Source of the DNA: Phosphoribacter sp037045045
Lineage (GTDB): Bacteria; Actinomycetota; Actinomycetes; Actinomycetales; Dermatophilaceae
Assembly (NCBI GenBank): GCA_037045045.1
Contig: JBAOHL010000004.1
Location: forward strand, 372,001-436,000
Reading direction: 5' to 3'
Length of the DNA stretch: 64,000 nt
In this document: piece after piece, positions 1 to 10,232 of the stretch
Layout of the letters: the number at the start of each line of letters is the position of its first letter
How positions within the stretch are numbered: the stretch's first letter is position 1
The notes under the pieces: generated by a model
Told to the model about the DNA's origin: nothing
Seen by the model: only the letters and a program-made list of their open reading frames with translations
The model's database searches: none
Position numbers and translations under genes: made by a program

Positions 1-2101
1 TCGGCGGCCAGGCGCATGCCGGGCGTGCGGGTCGGTCGGGTCGGCGCCGGGGATGTCGTTGCCGAGCGGCTGGAGCTGGATCGGGCTTGCCGACTGGACG
101 GCGCGCACGACGTCGGCCTGGGTCGACCGGAGCCGCGCGGCCGAGTGTCGGTCATGGCCGATGACCACGACGTCGACCGCCGCCCTTGGCCTCGGCGGTC
201 GCCGCGGCGACCGTCGTCGACGCAGGTAGCGCACGGTCCACGGCGTCCGGCTCTGGTCCGGCGCGGTGACGGCGACTGGGCACCCGAGGCGTCGACCGAC
301 AGTGGCCGGGTCGAGCGCGTCGAGCGACGACGGGGATCGGTCTCGTCGTCGCGCCAGTCGGCGAGCGACCTGGACGGCGACGTGATCCGCTTCCCGCGAT
401 CACCGGCGTATGTCGCCGAGGCGAGGTTGGTCGTGGACCCGGCGCGCAGGTGCGGTGGCGTGTTGACCGACTCGTCGACGATCTGCCAGCGGTCACCGTG
501 GCCGACGGCCCGACCCTCCGGCCCGGAGCTGCCGTTGTCGACCCGGTAGGTGAAGGTGGACGACCCGGGCGGCCGGCGTGTCGGGCACCGAGACCGACGA
601 TGGTCTGGCCGTCGACGGCTACGGGCTCACGAGGATGCCCGCCACGTCCGGCGCGCTGACATCCGCCGGCGCGATGGCCAGCACCGAGCCCTGACGAGTC
701 GGTGTCGTTGTCGAGCACGTGCAGGGTGGACGTGCGACCGGGTCGCACCGACAGGTCGTCCGGGTTGGCCTCGGGGGGCCGGCGTACTTGTTGGTCGTCA
801 CTGAGGGCCGGATCTGGCTTGACGTTGGCGTTGCCCGCCTGCGGCGGCGGGATGACCGCGGTCCAGTCGTCGATCCGCACCGGCTTGGGGCTGTCGAGAT
901 CCCACAGGCCGCCGCTGTCCAGGTCGTTGAGCACGACCATGGCGCGGTTGACCCGCAGCCTCGCGCCGTCCACCCGGGTCCGCACGGGCACCTCCACCGC
1001 GACCGCCTCGGAGGTGACCTGGTCAGCGCAGGTGCGCCCGTAGTAGATCCGATCCGTGCCCGCCCACGCCGCGTGGGCGCGCCCGCCGAGGCGGACCGGG
1101 GCGGCCGGGACTGGTGCCGACCCGGCCGCGGCGGCAGGCAGGCTGACCCGCCCTGGCGGGTTCGGTTCGCCGCTCAGCGACAGGGGGACGAGGCCGGTTC
1201 GGGTGGCCACGAGCAGGACGTCACCGTCGGGCCCGGGCTGCTGCAGCACGGCACCAGACGGGCCGGCAGGACCGGCGGGCGAACCGGAAGAACCGCCGAG
1301 GGCCTCGCGGACGCCGAGCGGCGAGCCGAGTCCCGCGGCCCGCACCGTGCCGGCCGTGGGATCAAAGACCACCCAACGGTCCCCGAGCGCACTGACTTGC
1401 ACCCCCTTGGCGGTGAAGCCGAGCTCGACGAGACGGGCGGGCTCGAAGCCCCCGGCTCCGTCGGGGGCGAGGATCGCCAGGACCCCGGCAGCAGCGGACA
1501 CGGCATACACGGTGCCGTCGACACCGACCGCGACGGTGGCATCGGCCCCGACCGTGGCCAGCGGCTTCGCCGCCGGCTGGAGCGGGTCCAGCGACGTGAT
1601 GCCAGCGGCGGTGTCGACGTGCTGCGCGCGGACCTTGCCGGTCAGTGGTTCGACGACGGCGAGCGTGCCGCCACGGAGGTCGACGCTCCTCGGGGGGACA
1701 CCGTCGCCGTCGGCATCGGTCCCGGGGCTGGGCAGCGTGAGCGCCGCGGATTCGGCGAGCGTGCCGGTGCGGACGTTGATGGGCAGGATCTGGTTGGTCG
1801 CCCGGGTCAGGCCGAGGACCGCCGACCCGTCCTGCAGCACGTCGAGGCCCGTGTCGGCCGGGGTGGTCGCGGCGACCGCCGCGTCGAGCTGGCCGGCCGG
1901 CTTGTTCATCCGGCCGAACCGAGCCTGGGCGGAGTTCGTCACCCAGATGCCGCCGTCGTTGAGTTCGGCCTTGCGGACGACCTCGCCGTCGGCCGTCGTG
2001 GCCAACCATGTCAGGACGACCGCGGCGACGAGCAGCGCCGCCGTCGACACGGTGCCGAGTCGGCGGGCACGGATCGGGCTCATCGGGCTGATCGGGCTCA
2101 T
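1..2101 (-). pseudogene. Large secreted Ig-like repeat protein, frameshifted and cut by window edge
   Basis: The first about 460 codons read cleanly from ATG 2101: a short N-terminus (MSPISPMSPI), a membrane anchor around residues 17-38 (ALLVAAVVLTWLA), then a long Ser/Thr/Ala-rich extracellular region resembling a beta-propeller. Near 770-700 an Ig/cadherin-like repeat begins (PPEANPDD..., VLDNDTD). Below about 700 the frame is lost repeatedly; recognisable pieces (VAVDGQTIV, VSVPDTPAA, ESVNTPPHLRAGS) sit in alternating frames, about one shift per 60-100 bases. The gene runs off the left edge; relatives are much longer chains of such repeats. Its ATG overlaps the TgpA stop (ATGA), so it is the last visible gene of the moxR-DUF58-tgpA operon. 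A surface adhesin or envelope-associated role is inferred from family only. The shifts may be sequencing errors or real decay. Confidence 0.7.
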
Positions 2102-4500
2102 CGGTCACCCCCACGGGCCGCGGCCACCGCGCCGGCGAGCGCCGCACGCAGCGGCCGCCCGCCGCGCAACGACCGGGTCGACCAGGCGCCCCGCAGCCGG
2201 CGCCAGGCCGTGACGTCACGTCGCATCCGAGCGGTCGCCAGGCCCACGCCCTGCCAGTAGCCGGACGCGTCGGCGTCGCTGGGCATGTGCGCGCCGAAGA
2301 CGAAGGCGTCGGCCGACCTGGCCATCGGGACGAGCGAGGTGTCGGCATCCGCCTCGGCGAGACGATCGAGGGCGCCAGCTTGCTCGAGACGGGTCGCCTT
2401 GGGCGGCAACGGCATACCGAGGTCGCGGGCTGCGTCGACCAGCTCGGCCCAACCGCCTTCGACCCGCTGCGCGGCGCTGCCGCGGGTCCGGCGACGAGAG
2501 CGGCGCAGGGCCTTGAGGATGCGCAGGGCGAGGTATGCCGCGAGGGCCAGCCCCACGGGCGGGCCGAGGTACCCCACCGTGAAGCGCAGCCAGGCCGGCC
2601 ACGTGCTCGGGTCGAGGAACGAACGCTTGGCGCCCTGGGACCGGTTCTGGGTGGCGTTCTGCGCCTGGTCTGGCCCCTGCAGGATGCTCGGCGGGTTGTT
2701 CGCCGCCGGCGGGGGCACCATCGCCCCGGTCTTCTTCTCCTCCGAGCGCAGTTGCTGTTGGTCGGGGGCCTTGGTCCGATCGGGGACGAACTGGTCGGGC
2801 AGGATCGCCTGCCAGCCACCGTCGAGGCGAGCCACCTCGACCCACGCGTGCACGTCCTTGCCGCGCACGACGCCGGTCGCGTCGGGGATCGCGCCGAGCA
2901 CGACCCGGGCGGGCACGCCGAGCCGGGTCGCGACGAGGGCGAGCGTGGCGGCGTACTGCTCGTCGTCGCCGGCGAGCTGACTCGCCTTGACGAACCGGGT
3001 GATCCGGGCCAGGGAGTGCCCGGGCAGGAAGACGTTCTGGTAGCTCCCGTCAGGCCCGCCGTCGGTGTAGGCCCCCGAGGTGCGCATCGCCGTGGCGGTC
3101 GCCATGAGCTTGCGCCACGGGGTGCTCTCCCGACCGCTCCACGTGTCGATCCTCGCGTCGAGGAACGCCAGTCCCTGGCTCTCGCCCGTGGCGCCGGTCG
3201 CGAGGGCGACCTCCGTGGGCGCCGGTGCGGCCGGGGGCAGGTAGGCCGTCACCTCGTATCCGTCGCCGGCCTGCAAACGAGCGGGCAGGACCCCGGTGCC
3301 GGTGTCGACGTTGAATCGCAGATCGGCGGCCAGTGCCGGGGACCGGGGGCCGGCGAAGCGCAGGCCGGTGACCGTGCCGAGGGTCGGGAGCCAGACCTCG
3401 GTCCAGCCGCCCTCGGGGACAGCGATCCGCGCGTTCGTTTCGACGCCCGAGGTCGGCCCGGCGGGTGTCAGGCGCGGCCCGACCCGGCGGAAGGCCGACC
3501 CGCCGCCCTGAGTGCCGGCGCCGGCTGCCGTCGAGGCGGCCCCCCAGACCGTGCCGTCGTAGCTGTCGAGGGTGGCGATGCGCAGCGGCGTCCCGGCCGG
3601 CACACCGGCGACGGTGAGCAACGGGCGCTCGTACAGCGCCGCCGCGTTGGGTTCGGTGTACCGGCGGAAACCGGCGAGAGGGCTGGGGTACTGAGCCACG
3701 TCGAAGGGGGGTTCGATCGCCGTGCGCCACACCGTGCGCCCGGCCTCGTCGGCCCCCGGCAGCCGGGGCCCGACGAGCAGACCAGCGACGAGGGCGAGGC
3801 CGAGCAGGGCGGCGGCCGTCAGTGCCCGCGCGGTCCGCCCGCTCCCCTCCTGGAGAGCGGCTCGACCCCGCGCGGCCCGCAGGGTGGCCCAGCCGATCGC
3901 GACGACGGCGCTCCCGCCGCCCTGGAGCAGGATCGACGCGGGGGTGGTCGTGCCGAGCAGCAGGGAGACGACGAGCAGCGCCGCGGGCACGACGAGGGCG
4001 CGCATCGCTCCGGGCCACCGGCGGGCCACCCCGTATGCCGCGGCGGCCCCGATGAGCCCGAAGAGGAACGGCAGGGCCAACAGTGGCCCCCGCGATTCCA
4101 CCGGTGGCATCGTGGTGAGCAGTTCTTTCCAGCCCTTCACCGCGACCCGCGGCAGGTCGGCATACGAGCCGGTGACCAGGCCCCCGACGCCGAGATAGGC
4201 CACGGCGGCGAGCCCGGCCGTGGCCAGGGCGCGCAGTGGCAGGCGCGAGCCGACGTGTGCCGCCCCGAGGCCGAGCACGACGCCGAGCACCCCGCCGACG
4301 AGCCAACCGATGCCGTCGAAGGTCGTCGCGAACCCCACGATCGCCAACAGGGTGAGCAGACCGGCACCGGCAAGATCGACGGACTGGCGCCGAGACACCC
4401 TGGCCAACGAGGCCACGGCCCGAACCGCGGCCGACCCGCGTCGGGCGGGTCCGGTCGGCGCCGCGGCGGGGGCCCGAATACCGGAGCTCGTCGCGCTCAC
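2098..4500 (-). CDS. Transglutaminase-like membrane protein (TgpA family), catalytic Cys apparently lost
   Basis: 800 aa from GTG 4500, which overlaps the DUF58 stop. Five to six N-terminal membrane segments (about residues 35-230) precede an extracellular transglutaminase-like domain, then a C-terminal membrane helix (GLALAAYLALRIL, near residue 645) and a cytoplasmic tail. This is the TgpA_N/Transglut_core/DUF4129 layout found beside MoxR and DUF58. In active transglutaminases the core motif is G-x-C-E-Q; here it reads AGDDEQYAATLAL with Asp where the nucleophilic Cys belongs. The His motif (KDVHAWVEV) remains, followed by PDQFVPD in place of the Asp region. The protein is therefore probably a binding or structural domain rather than an enzyme. 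A transport or envelope-assembly role with its neighbours is inferred. Confidence 0.85.
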   Translation of the reverse strand: MSATSSGIRAPAAAPTGPARRGSAAVRAVASLARVSRRQSVDLAGAGLLTLLAIVGFATTFDGIGWLVGGVLGVVLGLGAAHVGSRLPLRALATAGLAAVAYLGVGGLVTGSYADLPRVAVKGWKELLTTMPPVESRGPLLALPFLFGLIGAAAAYGVARRWPGAMRALVVPAALLVVSLLLGTTTPASILLQGGGSAVVAIGWATLRAARGRAALQEGSGRTARALTAAALLGLALVAGLLVGPRLPGADEAGRTVWRTAIEPPFDVAQYPSPLAGFRRYTEPNAAALYERPLLTVAGVPAGTPLRIATLDSYDGTVWGAASTAAGAGTQGGGSAFRRVGPRLTPAGPTSGVETNARIAVPEGGWTEVWLPTLGTVTGLRFAGPRSPALAADLRFNVDTGTGVLPARLQAGDGYEVTAYLPPAAPAPTEVALATGATGESQGLAFLDARIDTWSGRESTPWRKLMATATAMRTSGAYTDGGPDGSYQNVFLPGHSLARITRFVKASQLAGDDEQYAATLALVATRLGVPARVVLGAIPDATGVVRGKDVHAWVEVARLDGGWQAILPDQFVPDRTKAPDQQQLRSEEKKTGAMVPPPAANNPPSILQGPDQAQNATQNRSQGAKRSFLDPSTWPAWLRFTVGYLGPPVGLALAAYLALRILKALRRSRRRTRGSAAQRVEGGWAELVDAARDLGMPLPPKATRLEQAGALDRLAEADADTSLVPMARSADAFVFGAHMPSDADASGYWQGVGLATARMRRDVTAWRRLRGAWSTRSLRGGRPLRAALAGAVAAARGGDR

Positions 4501-5876
4501 CCGCCCACCCCCGCGGCGAGGGCCACTCGCAGGCTGGCCAGCGTGTCCAACGAGAGCAGGGTCAGCCCGCCGGCGTGCCGGATGCCGCGCCCTGTCTCGG
4601 AGTCGACGACGACGACGACGGTGCGCACTTCCGGGCCGAACTGGGCCGCGCTGCGCTGGAGGTCGACGAACTCGCGGCCCGGCCCGGTGGCGAGCAGCAC
4701 GACGCTGGTGTCCGGGGCCAGGGCCGCGGCGGTCATCGCCATTGCGACCACGTCGGCCTGTCCCGGCTCGACCCGGGCCAGGGTGTCGAGGGTGCGTTGG
4801 GCGGTGCCGTCGGTGACCGTGTGGCGCCCGCACACGACGGTGACGTCTTGCTCGTCTCGGTGGGCGCGGACGGCGACCGAGGCGCCGACGCTGATCGCCG
4901 TTTCGAGATCGCGCACGACCGGAAGTGACCCGTCCGGCGGCGGTTGGGTGCGTCCGGCGGTGATTTCTCGGGCGGTCTGCTCGCCGAAGCGGTAGGAGCG
5001 TGGGTCGGGATCGACGAGCACGGTGACGTGCGAGCGGCGGGTGTCGAGGAACTGGCGCACGAGCAGTCGGCCGGCCTTCGCGGAGGAGCGCCAGTGGATG
5101 TACCGGCGGTCGTCGCCCGGTTGGTACTCCCGCAGCGCGTGGAAGGCCAGGTCGGACATCGACTGGTCTTCGGTGACCGAGCCCTCGAGGTCGCGCAGCA
5201 GACCCGCGCCGAGGCTCTCCAGCGCGCTCGTGCGCGGATGGACGAACAGCTCGGTGACCTCGGTCCAGTCGACGGTCCGCCGGACCAGCCCGAGCGGATC
5301 GCCCTGGACGGTGCGCGCCGGGCCGACCGGGATGACCCCCCGGCGATGGGTCGGGACGACGAACAGCTGCTCGTGCCGACGCCCCGGGCCCAACGGAGGC
5401 AGGACGAACCTGGCCGCGCTCGACCCGACGGGCAGCTCGACGATCAGCGGCAGCATGGGGACCCGACCGGTGTTCTCGACGACGATCCGTCCGGTCGCCG
5501 GATCGCCGACGACAACCCGCCGTGGGTCGACGTCGGCGTGGATGGTCACCGACGCCCGCCCGATGGCGAGGACCACGCACGCCCCGAGCAGCACGAGCGC
5601 TGCGGCGGCGACGACGAGCAGCTCGCTCCAGCCGTACCGCGCGCCCGCCCACCACGCGAGCAGCCCGAGCCCGAGCACCGACAGACCCAGGGGGGACACC
5701 CACGAGCGCCCGGCCAGTTCGCGAGCGATTCGGGCGGCGTCGGCGAACGCGGCATACCGGCCCTCGCCCTCGCCCTCGCGCCGCTGCGTCACGGCGGACC
5801 AGCGCCGGCGCAGCGCGACGCGGGCCGCGGCAAACGCACCGGTATGCCGGGCCGGACGGGGCGAGCGCAACGCCAC
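4497..5876 (-). CDS. DUF58 domain protein (MoxR-associated, vWA-like)
   Basis: 459 aa from a GTG at 5876, two bases after the MoxR stop; the 3' end overlaps the TgpA GTG. Two adjacent membrane helices (near residues 45-85, SPLGLSVLGLGLLAWWAG then LLVVAAAALVLLGACVVL) are followed by a periplasmic-type beta domain and the DUF58 core with its hallmark FHALREYQPGDDRRYIHW at about residues 235-255. DUF58 proteins carry a degenerate von Willebrand A-like fold and act with MoxR AAA+ ATPases, probably in maturing or assembling membrane complexes. No frameshift is seen here, unlike the two genes flanking the operon. Function beyond the family role is unknown. Confidence 0.85.
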   Translation of the reverse strand: MALRSPRPARHTGAFAAARVALRRRWSAVTQRREGEGEGRYAAFADAARIARELAGRSWVSPLGLSVLGLGLLAWWAGARYGWSELLVVAAAALVLLGACVVLAIGRASVTIHADVDPRRVVVGDPATGRIVVENTGRVPMLPLIVELPVGSSAARFVLPPLGPGRRHEQLFVVPTHRRGVIPVGPARTVQGDPLGLVRRTVDWTEVTELFVHPRTSALESLGAGLLRDLEGSVTEDQSMSDLAFHALREYQPGDDRRYIHWRSSAKAGRLLVRQFLDTRRSHVTVLVDPDPRSYRFGEQTAREITAGRTQPPPDGSLPVVRDLETAISVGASVAVRAHRDEQDVTVVCGRHTVTDGTAQRTLDTLARVEPGQADVVAMAMTAAALAPDTSVVLLATGPGREFVDLQRSAAQFGPEVRTVVVVVDSETGRGIRHAGGLTLLSLDTLASLRVALAAGVGG

Positions 5877-5878
5877 GA

Positions 5879-6849
<971 letters not shown>

Positions 6850-7201
6850 CGCCGGCCCACCCGCCCGGTGCTCGCCGGCGGCGTCGCGGTTCGGCCCGAC
6901 CGACCGGACGGTCGCAGCTCACCCATCGGATGCACGGTTGATTCCCCCTGTTGCTCGAACGCCGCCGGGCCGGTGTGCCCTCCGCCCGCGCCTGCGCTAG
7001 GTCAAGGGTAAACGGCCATCGTGGGATTGCCGACCCGAACGCCTGAGCCGCCGCAGCGGACCTCGCACCCCACCGCGCGGGCGTGACGCACCCGTGGGGC
7101 CCGGTGTGAGGTGGCCGCCACGGCCCCCTGTGCCGTCGCGGTCCTGCGGTTCGACGTCGCTTCTCGCGCGAGGGTTCCGCCCCACCACACGCGACCCGGG
7201 G
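6850..7201. other. Spacer between kinase and MoxR genes
   Basis: 352 bases without a convincing gene. It separates the kinase stop (7202) from moxR (6849) and should hold the moxR operon promoter or allow read-through from the kinase. On the minus strand a TTGACC hexamer is present (complement of ggtcaa at 7000-7005), but I see no matching -10 at standard spacing. No terminator hairpin was recognised. Confidence 0.4.
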
Positions 7202-8929
7202 TCAGCCCGCGGCGGCGCACACCGCCATCGACGGCGGCGAGATCTGGCCGGATCGCACCACGGCAACGACGGCGCAGATGCGCGACCCCGCCGCGGCCGT
7301 GACGTCGTGGCGGGGCGCTCGGGCGATGGTCGGCACGGCCGTGGGTGCGTCGAGCTCCGTCGCGCCGACCCGGATCTGGAAGGTGTCGCGTTCGAGGGGG
7401 TTCTGGTAGGTCCACGCGAAGCGCACGCCGCCCGGGATGGCTGTGGCGGTGACCGTCGGCGCGACGAACACGCCACCGTCGAGGGCGTTGGAATCGGTCG
7501 AGGGCGCGACGGTGACCGGGGCCGAGGGCGTCGGCGCGGGGTCGCGCCGGACGATCAACGTCACTGCGGCGAGGGCGAGGGCCGCGCACGACGCGAGCAC
7601 AGCCACCACCGACCACCGCATGGCCCGGGCCGCCGGGGCGGGGAGGTCGCCCGCAGGGGCCTGTTCGGCGGCAGGGGATTCGGGGTGCCCGGGCCACGGC
7701 GCCGAGCTCGAGTTCGCCGCGGCGGGGTACTCGCCGGGGGTGGACGTCGGGGTCGCGACCGTCGACGCCGGCGGCGCAGGGGCCGGGCGAGCCGGTCGGG
7801 AGGGCCCCCCGTTCGTCGCCCGCCCGATGCTCATCGGCCCGGTCGTCGTCGGCCCGGTCGTCGTCGGCCCAGTGGTGGTCGGGAGGCCCGTGGCCGCTGC
7901 TGGCGTGGGCGGCATACCGGTCCCTGCGGCCGGCGTCACCGGTGGCTGGGCCTGGACCCGTTGGACACCCTTCACGTGCGTCCGGTCGTCGAAGGCTGTC
8001 CCGGACGGCAGCGATGTCGCCGCGGGACTCCGAGGCGGGTCGAGCACGAGGATCTGCGTCGCCGGCAGATGCAAGGCCGCCTCGACGCCCTGCAGCCCGC
8101 GCGCCAGTTCCAGGGCGCTGGCCGGCCGATGAGCCGGATCCTTGGCCATGGCCTGCGCGAGCAGCCGTTCCAGCACCGCCGGCACGTCCGGGCGTCCCGT
8201 GGTCGGCACGGGCATCGTGCGGATGCGCGGCATGAGCGCGTATGCCGCGTTGTCGCCACCGGGGACCTCGAACGGCGAGCGACCGGCGAGCATATGCCAC
8301 AACGTCGCGCCCAGTGAGTAGACGTCGCTGCGGACGTCGCCGTCGCTCTGCGCATAGACGACCTCGGGGGCCGTCCAGGGCACCGAGACACCGACCTGCT
8401 CGGGCCCGAGTGACCCGCCGGGCGCAGCCACGATGTCGGCCGCACCCCGTCCCGCGACGCCGAAGTCGGTGAGCCCCGGGGCGCCGTAGGCACTGACGAG
8501 AACGTTCGCCGGCTTGATGTCGCGGTGCACGATGTGGGCGGCGTGGGCGGTCTGGATCGCGCTGGCCAGCTGGATGCCGGTGCGCAGGACATCGGCCACG
8601 GCGAAACGTTCCGATCGTGCCCGTTGGGCAAGGTTCGGCGGGGGGTAGTACTTCATGACGAGGTAGGGCCGCCCGTCCGGGGCGGTGCCGGACCCGAAGA
8701 CCTGGACGATGTACGGGTGATCGCCCAGCGCCGCCATCGTGTCGGCCTCGGCGAAGAACTCGGCCCGCACTCGATCGGTGAGTCCCGTCGGCTTGAGCAC
8801 CTTGACGGCCACCGGCATCCGGGGGCTGTGCTGCTCGTAGAGGAAGACGTCGGCATAGCCACCCGAGCCCAGCGGTTGGACGTAGGTGAGTCCCGGTAGT
8901 TGCGGCGGGACGCTGCGTTCGTCGGTCAA
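7202..8929 (-). CDS. Membrane Ser/Thr protein kinase with extracellular FN3-like domain
   Basis: 575 aa starting at TTG 8929, chosen because GGAGG lies five bases upstream. The N-terminal Hanks-type kinase has a glycine loop (GSGGYADVF, residues 21-29), ATP lysine in VAVKVL (K43), catalytic HRDIKPAN (135-142) and DFG (about 155); all catalytic residues are present. A Pro/Thr-rich linker contains a (TTTGP)3 repeat coded by a 15-bp repeat near 7838-7881. One membrane helix (VVAVLASCAALALAAVTLIV) leads to a C-terminal extracellular beta domain resembling fibronectin III (GGVRFAWTYQNP) instead of PASTA repeats. It follows the PP2C and FHA genes, so kinase, phosphatase and phosphopeptide reader are encoded together. 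The sensed ligand is unknown. Confidence 0.88.
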   Translation of the reverse strand: MTDERSVPPQLPGLTYVQPLGSGGYADVFLYEQHSPRMPVAVKVLKPTGLTDRVRAEFFAEADTMAALGDHPYIVQVFGSGTAPDGRPYLVMKYYPPPNLAQRARSERFAVADVLRTGIQLASAIQTAHAAHIVHRDIKPANVLVSAYGAPGLTDFGVAGRGAADIVAAPGGSLGPEQVGVSVPWTAPEVVYAQSDGDVRSDVYSLGATLWHMLAGRSPFEVPGGDNAAYALMPRIRTMPVPTTGRPDVPAVLERLLAQAMAKDPAHRPASALELARGLQGVEAALHLPATQILVLDPPRSPAATSLPSGTAFDDRTHVKGVQRVQAQPPVTPAAGTGMPPTPAAATGLPTTTGPTTTGPTTTGPMSIGRATNGGPSRPARPAPAPPASTVATPTSTPGEYPAAANSSSAPWPGHPESPAAEQAPAGDLPAPAARAMRWSVVAVLASCAALALAAVTLIVRRDPAPTPSAPVTVAPSTDSNALDGGVFVAPTVTATAIPGGVRFAWTYQNPLERDTFQIRVGATELDAPTAVPTIARAPRHDVTAAAGSRICAVVAVVRSGQISPPSMAVCAAAG

Positions 8930-8960
8930 GGCTGCCTCCGCGGCACCCGAACCGACACGG

Positions 8961-10232
8961 TCATGAACCCACCTCGAAGGTCACGGTCACCTCGTCGCCG
9001 AGCGACACCACCGTGCCGGGCTCGATGAGTTGCAGGTCTCGCGCCGGTAACCGTTGCGGAGCCCGCCCGGGCAGCGCCACCGTCGTGCCGTTGGTCGTGC
9101 CGAGGTCGCGAACGAGGACATGCCACCCGTCGAGGACGACTTCGACGTGATTGCGGCTGACGTCGCGCCGCGGGCTGTCGACCTTGACGACGTTGGGCCG
9201 CTGCGCCGGGGGGATCGCCGGGTCGACGGCCGGCGTCCGCCCCAAGAGGAGCCCGCGGTCGAGCGTGACGACGTCGCCCGTGGACAGGCGCAACACGCCC
9301 AACGGCGGCCGGGGGGTCGAGAACGGTTCCTGGCGGGGAACCTGGATCCCGCAGATCCGGCACCGGCTCACGTGCGGCGGCGAGACGTGCCCGGCGGAAC
9401 ACAGCACTGCCAGCACGGAGACGCCGGGCGGTGGCCCAGCACTCATGCCGCCGAGCAACGCGGAGCGGTCGACGGTGGCGTCGATGTCCTCTGCCGCGGT
9501 GTGGTGGTATGCCGCGGGCTCGCCGGCCGCGGCCGGGTCTGTCGCCGGGGTCCCCCCAGGCGCCGGCTCGCCATCGTAGGTCGGGGCCTGTCCTGGGGTC
9601 GGCCGGTCGAGCCAGGGCACCCGCTCGATGATTCGGGAGACCCGCGGGCGCTCCGACAACGGCGCGGTCGCGGGCAAGGGCCCCGGTTCCAGCGCGGGCA
9701 AGGGCCCCGGTTCCAGCGCGGGCAAGGGCTCCGGTTCCGGCGCGGGCAAGGGCTCCGGTTCCAGCGCGGGCAAGGGCTCCGGTTCCAGCGCGGGCAAGGG
9801 CTCCGGTTCCAGCGCGGGCAAGGGCTCCGGTTCCGGCGCGGGCAAGGGCTCCGGTTCCGGCGCGGAGGGAGCGGGCGCGGCATACCGGGTCCCGAGCCGC
9901 ACGGCAGTGACGGCACCCAACTCGTCCTTGGCCCAGCGCAGAGGGCCGGCGGCCGCGACGTAGCGGGTACCTCCCGGGCCGTCGATCTCGACAACCCCGG
10001 CGTCGAAGACCACGGCCTGGCCGGCGCCATGCAGCGACACCGCGGCGAACGCGAACCCACTGGACGGCCCGATCAACCCCGCGACGGCGTCGATCGATCC
10101 CCGCTCGACGACGGCCCGCAGCAACGCCAACCGGGCGTCGCCGGCCGTCAAGGCGGCGACGACGACCAATCCTGGCCCGTGGACCTGCGACCAGCCCACC
10201 GGCAGTGGACCGATCCCCACGTGGGGGCTCAC
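8961..10232 (-). CDS. FHA-domain protein with zinc ribbon and EPEPLPA repeats
   Basis: 423 aa from GTG 10232, overlapping the PP2C stop (GTGA). The N-terminal about 120 residues form a globular domain (PLPVGWSQVHGPGLVVVAAL) that I cannot name. A low-complexity linker of eight EPEPLPAL-type octapeptides follows. Then comes a short zinc-ribbon-like motif (CSAGHVSPPHVSRCRICG, the C-x2-GH...C-x2-CG pattern common before FHA domains), and finally an FHA domain with GR, SRNHVEVV and GTTNGT signatures. FHA domains bind phosphothreonine, so this is the likely reader of the kinase encoded immediately downstream. The stop is followed by the kinase TTG start about 30 bases on. Confidence 0.85.
   Translation of the reverse strand: MSPHVGIGPLPVGWSQVHGPGLVVVAALTAGDARLALLRAVVERGSIDAVAGLIGPSSGFAFAAVSLHGAGQAVVFDAGVVEIDGPGGTRYVAAAGPLRWAKDELGAVTAVRLGTRYAAPAPSAPEPEPLPAPEPEPLPALEPEPLPALEPEPLPALEPEPLPAPEPEPLPALEPGPLPALEPGPLPATAPLSERPRVSRIIERVPWLDRPTPGQAPTYDGEPAPGGTPATDPAAAGEPAAYHHTAAEDIDATVDRSALLGGMSAGPPPGVSVLAVLCSAGHVSPPHVSRCRICGIQVPRQEPFSTPRPPLGVLRLSTGDVVTLDRGLLLGRTPAVDPAIPPAQRPNVVKVDSPRRDVSRNHVEVVLDGWHVLVRDLGTTNGTTVALPGRAPQRLPARDLQLIEPGTVVSLGDEVTVTFEVGS
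9670..9861. repeat. 24-bp tandem repeat, 8 copies, inside the FHA gene
   Basis: Eight head-to-tail copies of a 24-bp unit beginning gcgggcaaggg and ending ggttccagc or ggttccggc. The period is a multiple of three, so it encodes eight EPEPLPAL/P or EPGPLPAL octapeptides on the minus strand without shifting frame. Copies differ only by single substitutions (Glu/Gly, Leu/Pro), which suggests recent expansion by slippage or unequal recombination. It works as a Pro-rich spacer between the N-terminal and FHA domains. Confidence 0.9.

Noticed and set aside
719..2260. Long plus-strand open frame opposite the Ig-repeat gene
   Set aside because: Arg/Gly-rich shadow of the minus-strand gene, without recognisable motifs.
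10211..10226. CCCCACGTGGGG palindrome as a parS site
   Set aside because: Only the central CACGTG is shared; the TTT/AAA arms of parS are missing.
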